Origin: Bacteroidales bacterium
GTDB lineage: Bacteria > Bacteroidota > Bacteroidia > Bacteroidales > UBA10428
Length of the DNA: 52,920 bases
Direction: 5' to 3'
Assembly (NCBI GenBank): GCA_016931575.1
Contig: JAFGEO010000159.1
Coordinates: 1-52,920, forward strand
Shown here in pieces: positions 9,252-17,554 of the stretch. The position numbers were made by a program, and so were the translations under genes. How positions within the stretch are numbered: position 1 is the stretch's first letter; every line of letters starts with the position of its first letter. The notes beneath the pieces were generated by a model. That model made no database searches. It worked only from the letters and a program-made list of their open reading frames with translations, and was not told the DNA's origin.

Positions 9252-11474
9252 ATGCATCAGAACAATACGATTCATAGAGAAGAGAGATACTACCGGCAGA
9301 TTGTAGACCTGGCTAATGTGGCCATTGTTAAGTTCGACACGAAGTTCATTCTTAACGACTTTACCGGAAACGCAGAAAAAGTATTTGGCTATAAGAAGGA
9401 GGAAGTCCTCGGCAGAAGTCTGTACGAAACTATTGTTCCTCATTATGAATCAACGGGCAGGGATCTTGTCCGGCTTATTGATCAGCTTATCGCCAACATA
9501 CATTCATACGAATACAATGTCAATGAGAATATCCGCAAGGATGGGAAAGTCATTTGGATGCAATGGTACAACAGTGAGCTCAGGGATGAAAAGAATGTGC
9601 TCACCGGAATCTTATCCATTGGCGTGGAGATTACCGACAGGGTAATGATGGAACGTGCCCTTAAAGAAAGTGAGGAGCGTTTTAAAACACTGTCAAACCT
9701 GACCTTTGAAGGAATTATCATCCACGAGAATGGCTTAATACTGGATTGCAACCTCTCTTTTGAAAGGCAAATCGGTTATTCACGCAAGGAACTTATCGGC
9801 ATGCAGCTGCTTGAGCAGCTAATCCCTCCCGGGTACCATGTGTCAATAACAAACATGATGAAAAATGACTCTGCCCAATATGAAGCGGAAGCTATCCATA
9901 AAGATGGGACCATCATCCCCATCTCAATTGAGTCCGGAAAGGCAAAGATCGGCGACCGTGAAGTGCGGGTAGCCGCTATTCGTAATATCAGTGAACTAAA
10001 GAAGACTATTAACGAACTCGACAAGTATAAGAACCACCTGGAAGAAATCGTTGTGCAACGTACCGAGGAGCTGAAAGAAAAATCCAGGGAGTTAAAAAAA
10101 CAGAACGAACTGCTTCAGCTTGAACGAAATCAGCTCAGGACCATTATCGACCATATCCCTGATATCATCTATATCAAAGACACACAGAGCAGGTTCCTGA
10201 ACGTAAATCAAAAACAGGTACAGCATTTTAAGAAAAAAGCACTCAGTGAGGTAATCGGTAAAAATGATTTCGATTTCTATAGTAAAGAATTTGCTGAGAA
10301 ATACCTGTCCAATGAGCAGGAAATCCTGCGAAAGGGAATTCCGATGATTAACATGGAAGAACTTAGCATTGATGAAAACGGTAATCAGATCTATCTTTCA
10401 ACTACCAAGGTACCACTCAAAGACCACCTTGGAAAAATAACCGGCATTGTCGGTATCGGCAGGGATATGACTGAAAAGATCCGTGCCGATAATGAACTGA
10501 AGATCCAGAAAATGTACCTTGAGGAATCAAATCACCTTCTCGGGGAAAGATCAGAGAAGATTGAAAAGCTGAATGCACAGCTTTTTGAATCCAACGATAA
10601 GCTGGAAGCCGCCAACCATATCCTCCAGGAAAGAAAGGAAGAGCTGGAAGCTACGCTTGAGCAGCTGAAGATGGCTCAAACCCAATTGATACAATCGGAG
10701 AAAATGGCTTCACTGGGTATCTTGCTGGCTGGCATTGCACATGAAATTAATAATCCAGTGAACTTTATCTATGCCGGGGTAAACAGTATGATCAAAGATT
10801 ATCAGGATGTAAATGCGGTTATCCGGGAATTCCTAAAGCTGAAAAAAGGGGCTCAGGATACAGATGAGATTCTGGATCAAATCGCGCAGCTGACAAAACA
10901 ACTCGACTTCAATACCGCCCACCAGGCTATCTTTGAAACCATGGAAGATATAAAGCTTGGTGCTACCCGGATCAAGGAAATCGTAAATGGCCTGAGCCGT
11001 TTCTCAAGAATGGAAAATGAGGACTGGAAGCGCTCTGATATTCATGATGAACTTAACAGCGTGCTTGTTCTGCTAAAAAATAAATATAAGCACCACATCA
11101 AAATTGAAAGAAACTATGACGAGGATCTTCCTGAGGTGGATTGCCATGCTGGAAAACTGAATCAGGTATTCATGAACATTATCAACAATGCCATTGATGC
11201 TATTGGCGAAAATGAGGGGACGATCATACTTCAAACCACATACCGGAAGGGATGGGTATACATCTCCATCCGCGATACCGGAAGGGGTATCGAAACCAGG
11301 GACCTCTCAAGGATTTTTGACCCGTTTTTTAGCACTAAGGAGGTAGGGCATGGACTAGGTCTTGGATTGGCAATAAGTTATTCCATTATCCAGGAACACC
11401 AGGGAGAACTCACTGTGAAATCTTCGCCAGGAAAAGGGTCAGAGTTCGCAGTGAAGATACCTGTCAAACATTAA
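9252..11474 (+). CDS. cytoplasmic sensor histidine kinase with three PAS domains
   Basis: A 740-residue kinase without membrane segments or signal peptide, so a soluble sensor. Three PAS domains are visible at about 12-135, 140-255 and 295-412. They are separated by coiled-coil stretches (255-295 and 412-485, rich in Glu/Lys/Leu heptads). The HisKA phosphoacceptor is His497 in GIAHEINNP, and the ATPase domain has its N box (NIINNAIDAIGE), DTGRGI, and the 'GHGLGLGLAIS' lid. The ligand of the PAS domains is unknown. A receiver-only protein begins 24 bp downstream and a receiver-kinase fusion overlaps that, so the three genes form one signalling operon. The start at 9252 lies just before the first PAS helix. 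Confidence 0.92.
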   Translation: MHQNNTIHREERYYRQIVDLANVAIVKFDTKFILNDFTGNAEKVFGYKKEEVLGRSLYETIVPHYESTGRDLVRLIDQLIANIHSYEYNVNENIRKDGKVIWMQWYNSELRDEKNVLTGILSIGVEITDRVMMERALKESEERFKTLSNLTFEGIIIHENGLILDCNLSFERQIGYSRKELIGMQLLEQLIPPGYHVSITNMMKNDSAQYEAEAIHKDGTIIPISIESGKAKIGDREVRVAAIRNISELKKTINELDKYKNHLEEIVVQRTEELKEKSRELKKQNELLQLERNQLRTIIDHIPDIIYIKDTQSRFLNVNQKQVQHFKKKALSEVIGKNDFDFYSKEFAEKYLSNEQEILRKGIPMINMEELSIDENGNQIYLSTTKVPLKDHLGKITGIVGIGRDMTEKIRADNELKIQKMYLEESNHLLGERSEKIEKLNAQLFESNDKLEAANHILQERKEELEATLEQLKMAQTQLIQSEKMASLGILLAGIAHEINNPVNFIYAGVNSMIKDYQDVNAVIREFLKLKKGAQDTDEILDQIAQLTKQLDFNTAHQAIFETMEDIKLGATRIKEIVNGLSRFSRMENEDWKRSDIHDELNSVLVLLKNKYKHHIKIERNYDEDLPEVDCHAGKLNQVFMNIINNAIDAIGENEGTIILQTTYRKGWVYISIRDTGRGIETRDLSRIFDPFFSTKEVGHGLGLGLAISYSIIQEHQGELTVKSSPGKGSEFAVKIPVKH

Positions 11475-11498
11475 CACGAAAAAAAATACTCTTCCCAC

Positions 11499-11882
11499 AT
11501 GGAAAAGAAATATAGCTTACTTTACATTGATGACGAAGAAAGTAACCTCCGTGTATTTAAGAATAGCTTTCGAAGGGATTTCGGGATTTTTCTTGCCTCC
11601 TCAGCAGATGAGGGTATGAAGATCCTGGATATGGAGGATATTGATGTGATCATCACGGATCAACGCATGCCGGGAAAAACCGGTCTTGAACTACTTAAGG
11701 AGATCCATGGGCAATTTCCGGAAATCCCGCCGCACCGTCTTATGGTTTCGGGCTTTGCCGCTCCACATGATATTGAAACAGCATTTAAGGAATATGGGCT
11801 CTTTAAGTTCATTACAAAACCCTGGGAGGCTGAAGATCTGAAACAAATAATTCTGGATGTAATTCACAAGGGCAATGGATAA
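11499..11882 (+). CDS. stand-alone response regulator receiver domain
   Basis: A 127-residue CheY-like protein that consists only of a receiver. The acidic pair is in YIDDEE (residues 11-13), the phosphoacceptor is Asp54 in ITDQRMPG, the switch Ser is in MVSG, and the conserved Lys is in ITKPW. With no output domain it can act only through protein contact or as a phosphate carrier. It is probably phosphorylated by the kinase encoded 24 bp upstream. It is clearly related to the receiver of the next protein (shared SNL.VFKN.FRRD and TDQRMP), which suggests a tandem duplication. Its last 8 bp overlap the next gene (ATGGATAA). Confidence 0.92.
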   Translation: MEKKYSLLYIDDEESNLRVFKNSFRRDFGIFLASSADEGMKILDMEDIDVIITDQRMPGKTGLELLKEIHGQFPEIPPHRLMVSGFAAPHDIETAFKEYGLFKFITKPWEAEDLKQIILDVIHKGNG

Positions 11883-13023
11883 AAAATACAATATACTGTA
11901 TGTTGATGATGAAGTCAGCAACCTGAATGTTTTTAAGAATACCTTTAGAAGAGACTACAACATTTTCATTGCTGAATCTGCCAGGGATGGATTGGAGATT
12001 CTCGATCGCGAAAAGATTGATCTTGTCCTTACCGATCAGCGTATGCCGGAAATGACCGGCGTTGATTTTCTGAAATCTGTCATGGTGAAGCATCCCGGTC
12101 CAAGTCGGATACTCATCACCGCCTACACCGATTTCAATGCCCTGAAGGATGCTGTCAACGAGGCTAAAATTTTCCAGTATATCCAGAAACCCTGGGACGA
12201 AGGAGAAATCAGACAGATCATTGACAATGCGCTTGATATCCACTACCTCAGACTTAAAAACCAACATCTCACCCGGGAACTCCAGAAAAAAAATTCCGAG
12301 CTTGTGAGGTTGAATGAGGAGCTAATCGACCTGGATAAAATAAAATTCCAGTTCCTGAACATTATCAGCCATGAAATACGGACACCCCTTAACGGACTCC
12401 TGGGTGCTGCCTCACTGTTTAAAAGTGAGTTTGAAGCGGAAGAGTTTCGCAAATACAAGGAGTTGTTCGATATCCTTGACGGATCAGCCCAACGACTAGC
12501 ACATTTCCTGCTGCTCGCGGAACGGATCACCTCTTTGAAGGCGCGGCACTTCGAGCTGAAACCGGAACCTTTTGACCTGCATCGGGTTATCCATGGGATC
12601 GTAGACGAAAAGCGTGAAAAACTGGATAAAAAACAGCTTAAACTGAAGCTCGGGCTTAGCAATTCCCCGGAAAGTTGTTTTGCGGAGAAACAGTTGATCG
12701 AGATATGCCTGAGTGAGGTGCTGGACAATGCTATCAAGCATTCAGAACGAGGTGGTAGCATATACATCCTTACTGAATCGCACAGAAATGACATCATGGT
12801 AAAAATTACTGATGAAGGAAATGGATTTCCCGAACACGTTATGAAAAACATTTTCAAGCCCTTTATCACCCATGAGGATATCACTAAAGAAGGTATGGGT
12901 CTCGACCTGGCACTTATTAATCAGATTGTAAAAGCCCATCAGGGCACCATAAAGATCAGTAATAACCCGACACGAGGAGCATGTGTTCAACTGATTTTCA
13001 ATAAATTACCAACAGAAAGGTAA
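11875..13023 (+). CDS. receiver-histidine kinase fusion protein
   Basis: A 382-residue soluble protein with an N-terminal receiver (Asp54 in LTDQRMP, Lys105 in IQKPW), a coiled coil at about 125-160, and a HisKA domain with His166 in IISHEIRTPLNG. The ATPase domain has an N box in VLDNAIKHSE, DEGNGF, and a GMGLDLAL lid that departs slightly from the usual GLGLxxA form but should still bind ATP. A receiver in front of a kinase allows the first kinase to gate the second. It overlaps the lone receiver gene by 8 bp, implying translational coupling. No DNA-binding or enzymatic output occurs in the operon, so the final target is elsewhere. Confidence 0.92.
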   Translation: MDKKYNILYVDDEVSNLNVFKNTFRRDYNIFIAESARDGLEILDREKIDLVLTDQRMPEMTGVDFLKSVMVKHPGPSRILITAYTDFNALKDAVNEAKIFQYIQKPWDEGEIRQIIDNALDIHYLRLKNQHLTRELQKKNSELVRLNEELIDLDKIKFQFLNIISHEIRTPLNGLLGAASLFKSEFEAEEFRKYKELFDILDGSAQRLAHFLLLAERITSLKARHFELKPEPFDLHRVIHGIVDEKREKLDKKQLKLKLGLSNSPESCFAEKQLIEICLSEVLDNAIKHSERGGSIYILTESHRNDIMVKITDEGNGFPEHVMKNIFKPFITHEDITKEGMGLDLALINQIVKAHQGTIKISNNPTRGACVQLIFNKLPTER

Positions 13024-13045
13024 AGCGTAAAAAAACTATGAGACT

Positions 13046-13525
13046 ATGAAAAAAGAACTGAAACGAATTGTACCCGGATACGGCCTTGGCACCCTCAAGT
13101 TCGGCACTACCCGCGAAGATGTGAAAGCGCTCCTCGGAGAACCTGATGAAACTGAATCCTACGCATTCGAGGAATCTCCTGTGGATACAACAGAGTCGTG
13201 GCACTACGATGAGCTGGAGCTCTCCATGAGCTTTGACGAAGAAGCAGACTGGAGGCTGACCACCGTATCGGTTTCCTCTGATGAGTTTATCCTTGAAAGG
13301 TTCCACCCTGTCGGAATGCGAAAAGAAGAGTTGCTGGCTGAACTCAGCCGGCTGGACATCCGTGACCTGCAGCATGAGGATTACTCAACCGATGAGACCC
13401 CAAACCAGGAGCTCTACTCCTCCGAAGACCTGGCCATGAATTTCTGGCTTGAAGAAGGTGTTGTCAGCGAAATTCAGTGGGGACCGCTGTTTATCGATGA
13501 GGATACTGTAGACTGGCCGGCATAA
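13046..13525 (+). CDS. small acidic protein of unknown function
   Basis: A 159-residue, strongly acidic protein (C-terminal FIDEDTVDWPA) without signal peptide or membrane segment, so probably cytoplasmic. I do not recognise the family with certainty. The opening 'GTLKFGTTREDVKALLGEPDE' region is of the type seen in small alpha/beta proteins of BamE/SmpA-like shape ('FG.t.edV...lG.Pde'), but the rest does not obviously match and no lipobox is present. It begins 22 bp after the receiver-kinase and ends 31 bp before the DUF2891 lipoprotein, so it may be part of the same transcript. Function is left open. Confidence 0.75.
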   Translation: MKKELKRIVPGYGLGTLKFGTTREDVKALLGEPDETESYAFEESPVDTTESWHYDELELSMSFDEEADWRLTTVSVSSDEFILERFHPVGMRKEELLAELSRLDIRDLQHEDYSTDETPNQELYSSEDLAMNFWLEEGVVSEIQWGPLFIDEDTVDWPA

Positions 13526-13556
13526 AAAGATCGTTAAGACAATTGCCCGGGAGCCC

Positions 13557-14669
13557 ATGAAATCTATACCGATATACCTGACAGGCCTGCTGCTGCTTGC
13601 AGCTTGCGGAGGTGCTGAAACTGAAAAGAAAAGCAAACCCCAGGCTCAGGATGCAGGGAGAGTTGCCTGTGAACCCCTGAAACTGACCCTGGAGGAAGCC
13701 AATAAACTCGCGGAGCTCCCCCTGTCCTGCATTCAGATCCAATACCCGAACAAACCTTCCTTCACGCTGGAGAGCAAGGATGACCTGAAAGAACCCTGTG
13801 AGCTGAGCCCGGCATTTTACGGGTGTTTCGACTGGCATTCAGCGGTTCACGGGCACTGGTCGCTGGTGAAACTGCTGAAGGAGTTCCCTGAACTGGAAAA
13901 GGCGGATCTCATGGAGACAAGTCTGCGCAACCACCTCTCAAAACCAAATATCCTTGCAGAAACCAGGTATTTCAAAGAAGACAGGAATAAAAGCTTTGAA
14001 CGAACCTATGGCTGGGCATGGCTGCTGAAACTTGCTGAGGAATTACACACCTGGGACTCCCCCCTCGCCAGGGAACTTGAACAAAACCTCGAACCCCTGA
14101 CCGAACAGATCGTACAAAGCTTCATCGAATTCCTGCCAAAACTCAGGTACCCGATCCGTGTTGGCGAACACACCAATACAGCCTTTGGACTATCCTTCGC
14201 CCTGGATTATGCAGATGCAACAGAGCATGCTGAATTAGGGAATATTGTCCGTGCCAGGGCAAAAGATTTTTATCTGCACGATCAAGGCTGCCCGCTCGAC
14301 TGGGAGCCCAGTGGTTATGATTTCTTATCGCCATGTCTTGAGGAGCTCGATCTGATGCGAAAAGTGTTGAACAAACAGGAATTTGATGCCTGGCTGAACA
14401 GCTTCCTGCCTGAACTAAAAAACCGCTCGCTTGAGATCGGGGTCGCAGAAGTTAGTGACCGCACCGACGGTAAACTGGTTCACCTCGACGGGCTGAATTT
14501 CAGCAGGGCCTGGGTCCTTTACGGACTGGCAAAGCAGTACCCCGAATACAGCTATGTAATTGATATCGCCAACAAGCATATGAACCACTCCATTCCCAAC
14601 CTTCTGGGCGACGGGTATGAAGGGGGACACTGGCTGGGGACATTTGCTATTTATGCGCTGGGTATTTAG
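13557..14669 (+). CDS. DUF2891 family lipoprotein
   Basis: A 370-residue lipoprotein (lipobox LLAAC, Cys17) matching the DUF2891 family by its N-terminal segment 'SPAFYGCFDWHSAVHGHW' and an all-helical body with conserved Trp/His patches ('YGWAWLLKLAEELHTWD', 'EPSGYDFLSPCLEE', 'EGGHWLGTFAIYAL'). The fold is expected to be an (alpha/alpha) barrel like those of some glycan-active enzymes, but no reaction has been assigned that I can vouch for. It is exported and lipid-anchored, probably facing the periplasm. It follows a small acidic protein by 31 bp. Confidence 0.85.
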   Translation: MKSIPIYLTGLLLLAACGGAETEKKSKPQAQDAGRVACEPLKLTLEEANKLAELPLSCIQIQYPNKPSFTLESKDDLKEPCELSPAFYGCFDWHSAVHGHWSLVKLLKEFPELEKADLMETSLRNHLSKPNILAETRYFKEDRNKSFERTYGWAWLLKLAEELHTWDSPLARELEQNLEPLTEQIVQSFIEFLPKLRYPIRVGEHTNTAFGLSFALDYADATEHAELGNIVRARAKDFYLHDQGCPLDWEPSGYDFLSPCLEELDLMRKVLNKQEFDAWLNSFLPELKNRSLEIGVAEVSDRTDGKLVHLDGLNFSRAWVLYGLAKQYPEYSYVIDIANKHMNHSIPNLLGDGYEGGHWLGTFAIYALGI

Positions 14670-15074
14670 CTTTCAATGTCGACCACTCAGTGAGGTTGAG
14701 ACACCCTACTGCCCTAAATCAGGATGTCCATTCTGATGAAGATCATACTGCATCAGTGATTAGTAGCTTTCAACCACGTCGCTCCTGCAAAAATGCTTAT
14801 TCACTATCAGCGATGTTAAATTATTCTGCATTCACCCCTGTTAAGCTTGAGATCTTAACACCAAAAGGGCTGATTTCACTTACCAGGTGCCTGTTCAATA
14901 AGGCATGGAATCAATCGCATGAAAATGCCCTGGATCCAGATTTTCCACCTATTTTACACATATCTCCACCTGTTTTCTATTTTTCTCAACAATCTTTGAA
15001 GAATGGAGAAATCTGCTTTCTTGTGCAGCATTGAAAAACACTCCTTCAATAAGTATTAATTTATACCTGAAACT
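14670..15074. other. gene-free intergenic stretch before the GPH symporter
   Basis: About 405 bp. An open frame at 14690-15034 (114 codons) has no recognisable domain, poor coding character and is not accepted. The stretch becomes A+T-rich toward the symporter start, as expected for a promoter region, but I find no full TTTG-N19-TAnnTTTG match and no copy of the GCAAACGTTTGC operator. Confidence 0.5.
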
Positions 15075-16478
15075 GTGAACACAACAAAATCGAATAAGCT
15101 AAGCGTTCTGGAAAAAATCGGATTTGGATCCGGAGATGCGGCAGTAAATGTTGTTATTTCCTCTTTTTTCCTGATTATCACCATTTTTTATACGGATGTA
15201 TTTGGGATTAAGCCCAAGGACATGGCTCTGTTATTCCTGTTAATACGGTTTATGGATGCAGTTGCCGATCCGGTAATGGGACTTATTACTGACAGGTTTA
15301 AATTTAAGGGGGGACGTTACAGGCCTTATTTCCTGTTTTTGTCGGTGCCTTTTGGTATCGCTGTTTACTTAACTTTCACCACACCGGATCTTGCGTATGC
15401 CAGTAAACTGGTTTATGCCTATTGCACTTACATTCTCGTAAATCTCATGTTCACCGCTGTAACGATTCCCTATATTTCCATAATCAGCGTAATAACCAGT
15501 GATCCGCAGGAAAAATTATCCGCAAACGGATACCGGCTTTTCTTCGCTAAAGTGGCAGCTCTGCTGGTTTCCAGCGTTGTTCCTGTTATGGCGGAAGCAG
15601 TCGGTAAAATCGACTGGTCTACTTTTTCAATACAAAATATGACTTTTGTGTATGAAGTATTCGAAAAACCTAATATGGCCCTGGGATACCAGGTGGCAAT
15701 GGGTGTAATGGCCGTCATGGCTACCCTTCTTTTTATATTTTGCTATTTTACCACGGAAGAACGAATAGAACATGTCACAGACAAGAGACCTATTCTGGAA
15801 CAACTAAAATTGCTCATACAAAACCGTCAGTGGCTTATCTTGTGGGGGTCCTGTTTATCTGGAACTGTGGGGTATGCCATCCGTACCGCTGTGGCAATGT
15901 ATTATGCCAAATATTACCTGGGAGGTGATGGCGGAGTGCAGTCCTCGTTTTTGGCTACAGGGGTTATAGCATCTATCATTGCCATGCCGCTCTCGACCTT
16001 TATCACCAAGCGTTTCTGTAAGGTTAAACTCTTCTGGATATCACAATTAGCCGTAGGGGTAGTCAGTGTACTTATGTTCGCAGTAGTTCGTCCGGGTAAC
16101 ATATCCCTTGCCTATCCCCTGTATTTTATCCTGATGCTGGTGGTTGATGTTCATGCTCCGGTATTCTGGTCAGCTATTGCCGAAGCAGTGGATTATGGAC
16201 AGGCAGAAACAGGGAAACGCGTGTCAGGATTGGCTTTCGGAGGCATTTCTTTCGCTCAGAAAGCCGGTATGGGCATTGCCGGTGCAGCTGTAGGACTTCT
16301 GCTTGATGCTTTTGGATATGTCCCGAATGCTGTACAATCCAAAACTTCGCTTTTGGGCCTGACCCTGATGCTTACACTTATTCCTGCCTTTTTTCATATC
16401 ATCAATGGCTTCTTGATCATGCGGTATAAAATTACTGATAAATATTACGAAGTTATAAGAGCCAAACTTAACATCTGA
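15075..16478 (+). CDS. GPH-family sugar:cation symporter (MFS)
   Basis: A 467-residue inner-membrane transporter with about twelve membrane segments. The opening 'EKIGFGSGDAAVNVV' and the 'RFMDAVADPVMGLITDR' loop between helices 2 and 3 are hallmarks of the glycoside-pentoside-hexuronide:cation symporters (MelB, XylP type). The C-terminal half carries 'AEAVDYGQAETGKRVSG', also typical. Translation starts at a GTG codon. A cytoplasmic GH43 enzyme follows after 4 bp, so the pair probably imports and then cleaves a pentose-containing oligosaccharide such as an arabino- or xylo-oligomer; that substrate is inferred, not seen. Confidence 0.9.
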   Translation: MNTTKSNKLSVLEKIGFGSGDAAVNVVISSFFLIITIFYTDVFGIKPKDMALLFLLIRFMDAVADPVMGLITDRFKFKGGRYRPYFLFLSVPFGIAVYLTFTTPDLAYASKLVYAYCTYILVNLMFTAVTIPYISIISVITSDPQEKLSANGYRLFFAKVAALLVSSVVPVMAEAVGKIDWSTFSIQNMTFVYEVFEKPNMALGYQVAMGVMAVMATLLFIFCYFTTEERIEHVTDKRPILEQLKLLIQNRQWLILWGSCLSGTVGYAIRTAVAMYYAKYYLGGDGGVQSSFLATGVIASIIAMPLSTFITKRFCKVKLFWISQLAVGVVSVLMFAVVRPGNISLAYPLYFILMLVVDVHAPVFWSAIAEAVDYGQAETGKRVSGLAFGGISFAQKAGMGIAGAAVGLLLDAFGYVPNAVQSKTSLLGLTLMLTLIPAFFHIINGFLIMRYKITDKYYEVIRAKLNI

Positions 16479-16482
16479 TAAA

Positions 16483-17487
16483 ATGGATACAAGAGGAAAA
16501 AACGCACCCTTTGTCGAACAACGGGCCGATCCGTTTATCTACAGACATACTGACGGGTATTACTATTTTACTGGTTCGGTACCGACATACGATTGCATCG
16601 AGCTTAGAAAAGCTAAAACCTTAAATGGGCTAAAGGATGCCGAAACATTCAATGTCTGGCATAAGCATGAATCCGGCCCCATGAGCCGGCATATATGGGC
16701 ACCTGAGATTCATTACCTGGATGGAAAATGGTATGTTTATTTTGCCGGAAGTGAAGAGGAAGATATCTGGAAACTGCGACCCTATGTTCTGGAATGTAAA
16801 GGTCAGGATCCCCTGAGAGATGAATGGGTCGAACTCGGGCAGATGCAGGCAGCAGATGGCGATGAAAAAACTTTCACCGACTTTTCACTGGATGCCACCA
16901 TCTTCGAAAACCGGGGAAAGCGGTATTTCTGCTGGGCAGAAAAAACAGGCGGCCAGTTTGCTGCCTCTAATCTGTACCTGGCTGAAATGGATTCACCCAT
17001 CAAACTGAAAACTACACAGTTTATGCTCACAACCCCCGATTATGACTGGGAAAGAGTCGGTTTCTGGGTAAACGAAGGTCCCGCCGTGATCAAAAACAAA
17101 GGTAAAATTTACATCACCTTTTCAGCAAGTGCCACCGGAGCCTGTTACTGCATGGGCATGATGGAGGCCGGTGAAGATTCTGATTTGCTCGACAGGAATT
17201 CGTGGAAGAAATCAAGGTACCCGGTACTGCAGACAGATTACGTGAAGAAAATATACGGACCCGGACATAACTGCTTTACCGTGGCCGAAGATGGCGTTAC
17301 CCCATTGTGTATCTACCATGCCAGGGATTATGAAAATGCTGTCGGTGACCCGAAAGTGGTACCGAAAAGCGATATCCGGCCCCTGGAAGAAATTGTAGCC
17401 GATCCCTTATATGATCCGAACAGGCATGCAAGGGTCATGGAGGTGAAGTTTGATGCTGAGGGGAAACCTGTTTTTGAATTTTACTAG
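16483..17487 (+). CDS. glycoside hydrolase family 43 enzyme, cytoplasmic
   Basis: A 334-residue five-bladed beta-propeller glycosidase. The catalytic triad expected for GH43 is visible: base Asp16 in RADPFIY, pKa-modulating Asp137 in FSLDATIF, and acid Glu198 in NEGPAV; the propeller histidine is in YGPGHN (about 256-261). There is no signal peptide, so it works in the cytoplasm on material brought in by the symporter 4 bp upstream. Most relatives are alpha-L-arabinofuranosidases or beta-xylosidases, and 'TGSVPTYDCIELRKA' fits the arabinofuranosidase-like group. Exact specificity is not readable from the sequence. It is convergent with recG. Confidence 0.9.
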   Translation: MDTRGKNAPFVEQRADPFIYRHTDGYYYFTGSVPTYDCIELRKAKTLNGLKDAETFNVWHKHESGPMSRHIWAPEIHYLDGKWYVYFAGSEEEDIWKLRPYVLECKGQDPLRDEWVELGQMQAADGDEKTFTDFSLDATIFENRGKRYFCWAEKTGGQFAASNLYLAEMDSPIKLKTTQFMLTTPDYDWERVGFWVNEGPAVIKNKGKIYITFSASATGACYCMGMMEAGEDSDLLDRNSWKKSRYPVLQTDYVKKIYGPGHNCFTVAEDGVTPLCIYHARDYENAVGDPKVVPKSDIRPLEEIVADPLYDPNRHARVMEVKFDAEGKPVFEFY

Positions 17488-17554
17488 CAGATACGCGATA
17501 CACTAGGTCTCCTTACTGATCCCTGCCGTTCTGCTACCTGTTAATTCTTACTTA

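Noticed and set aside
14690-15034. 114-codon frame before the symporter
   Set aside because: Low-complexity, without domain, signal or promoter evidence; its coding character is poor compared with neighbours.
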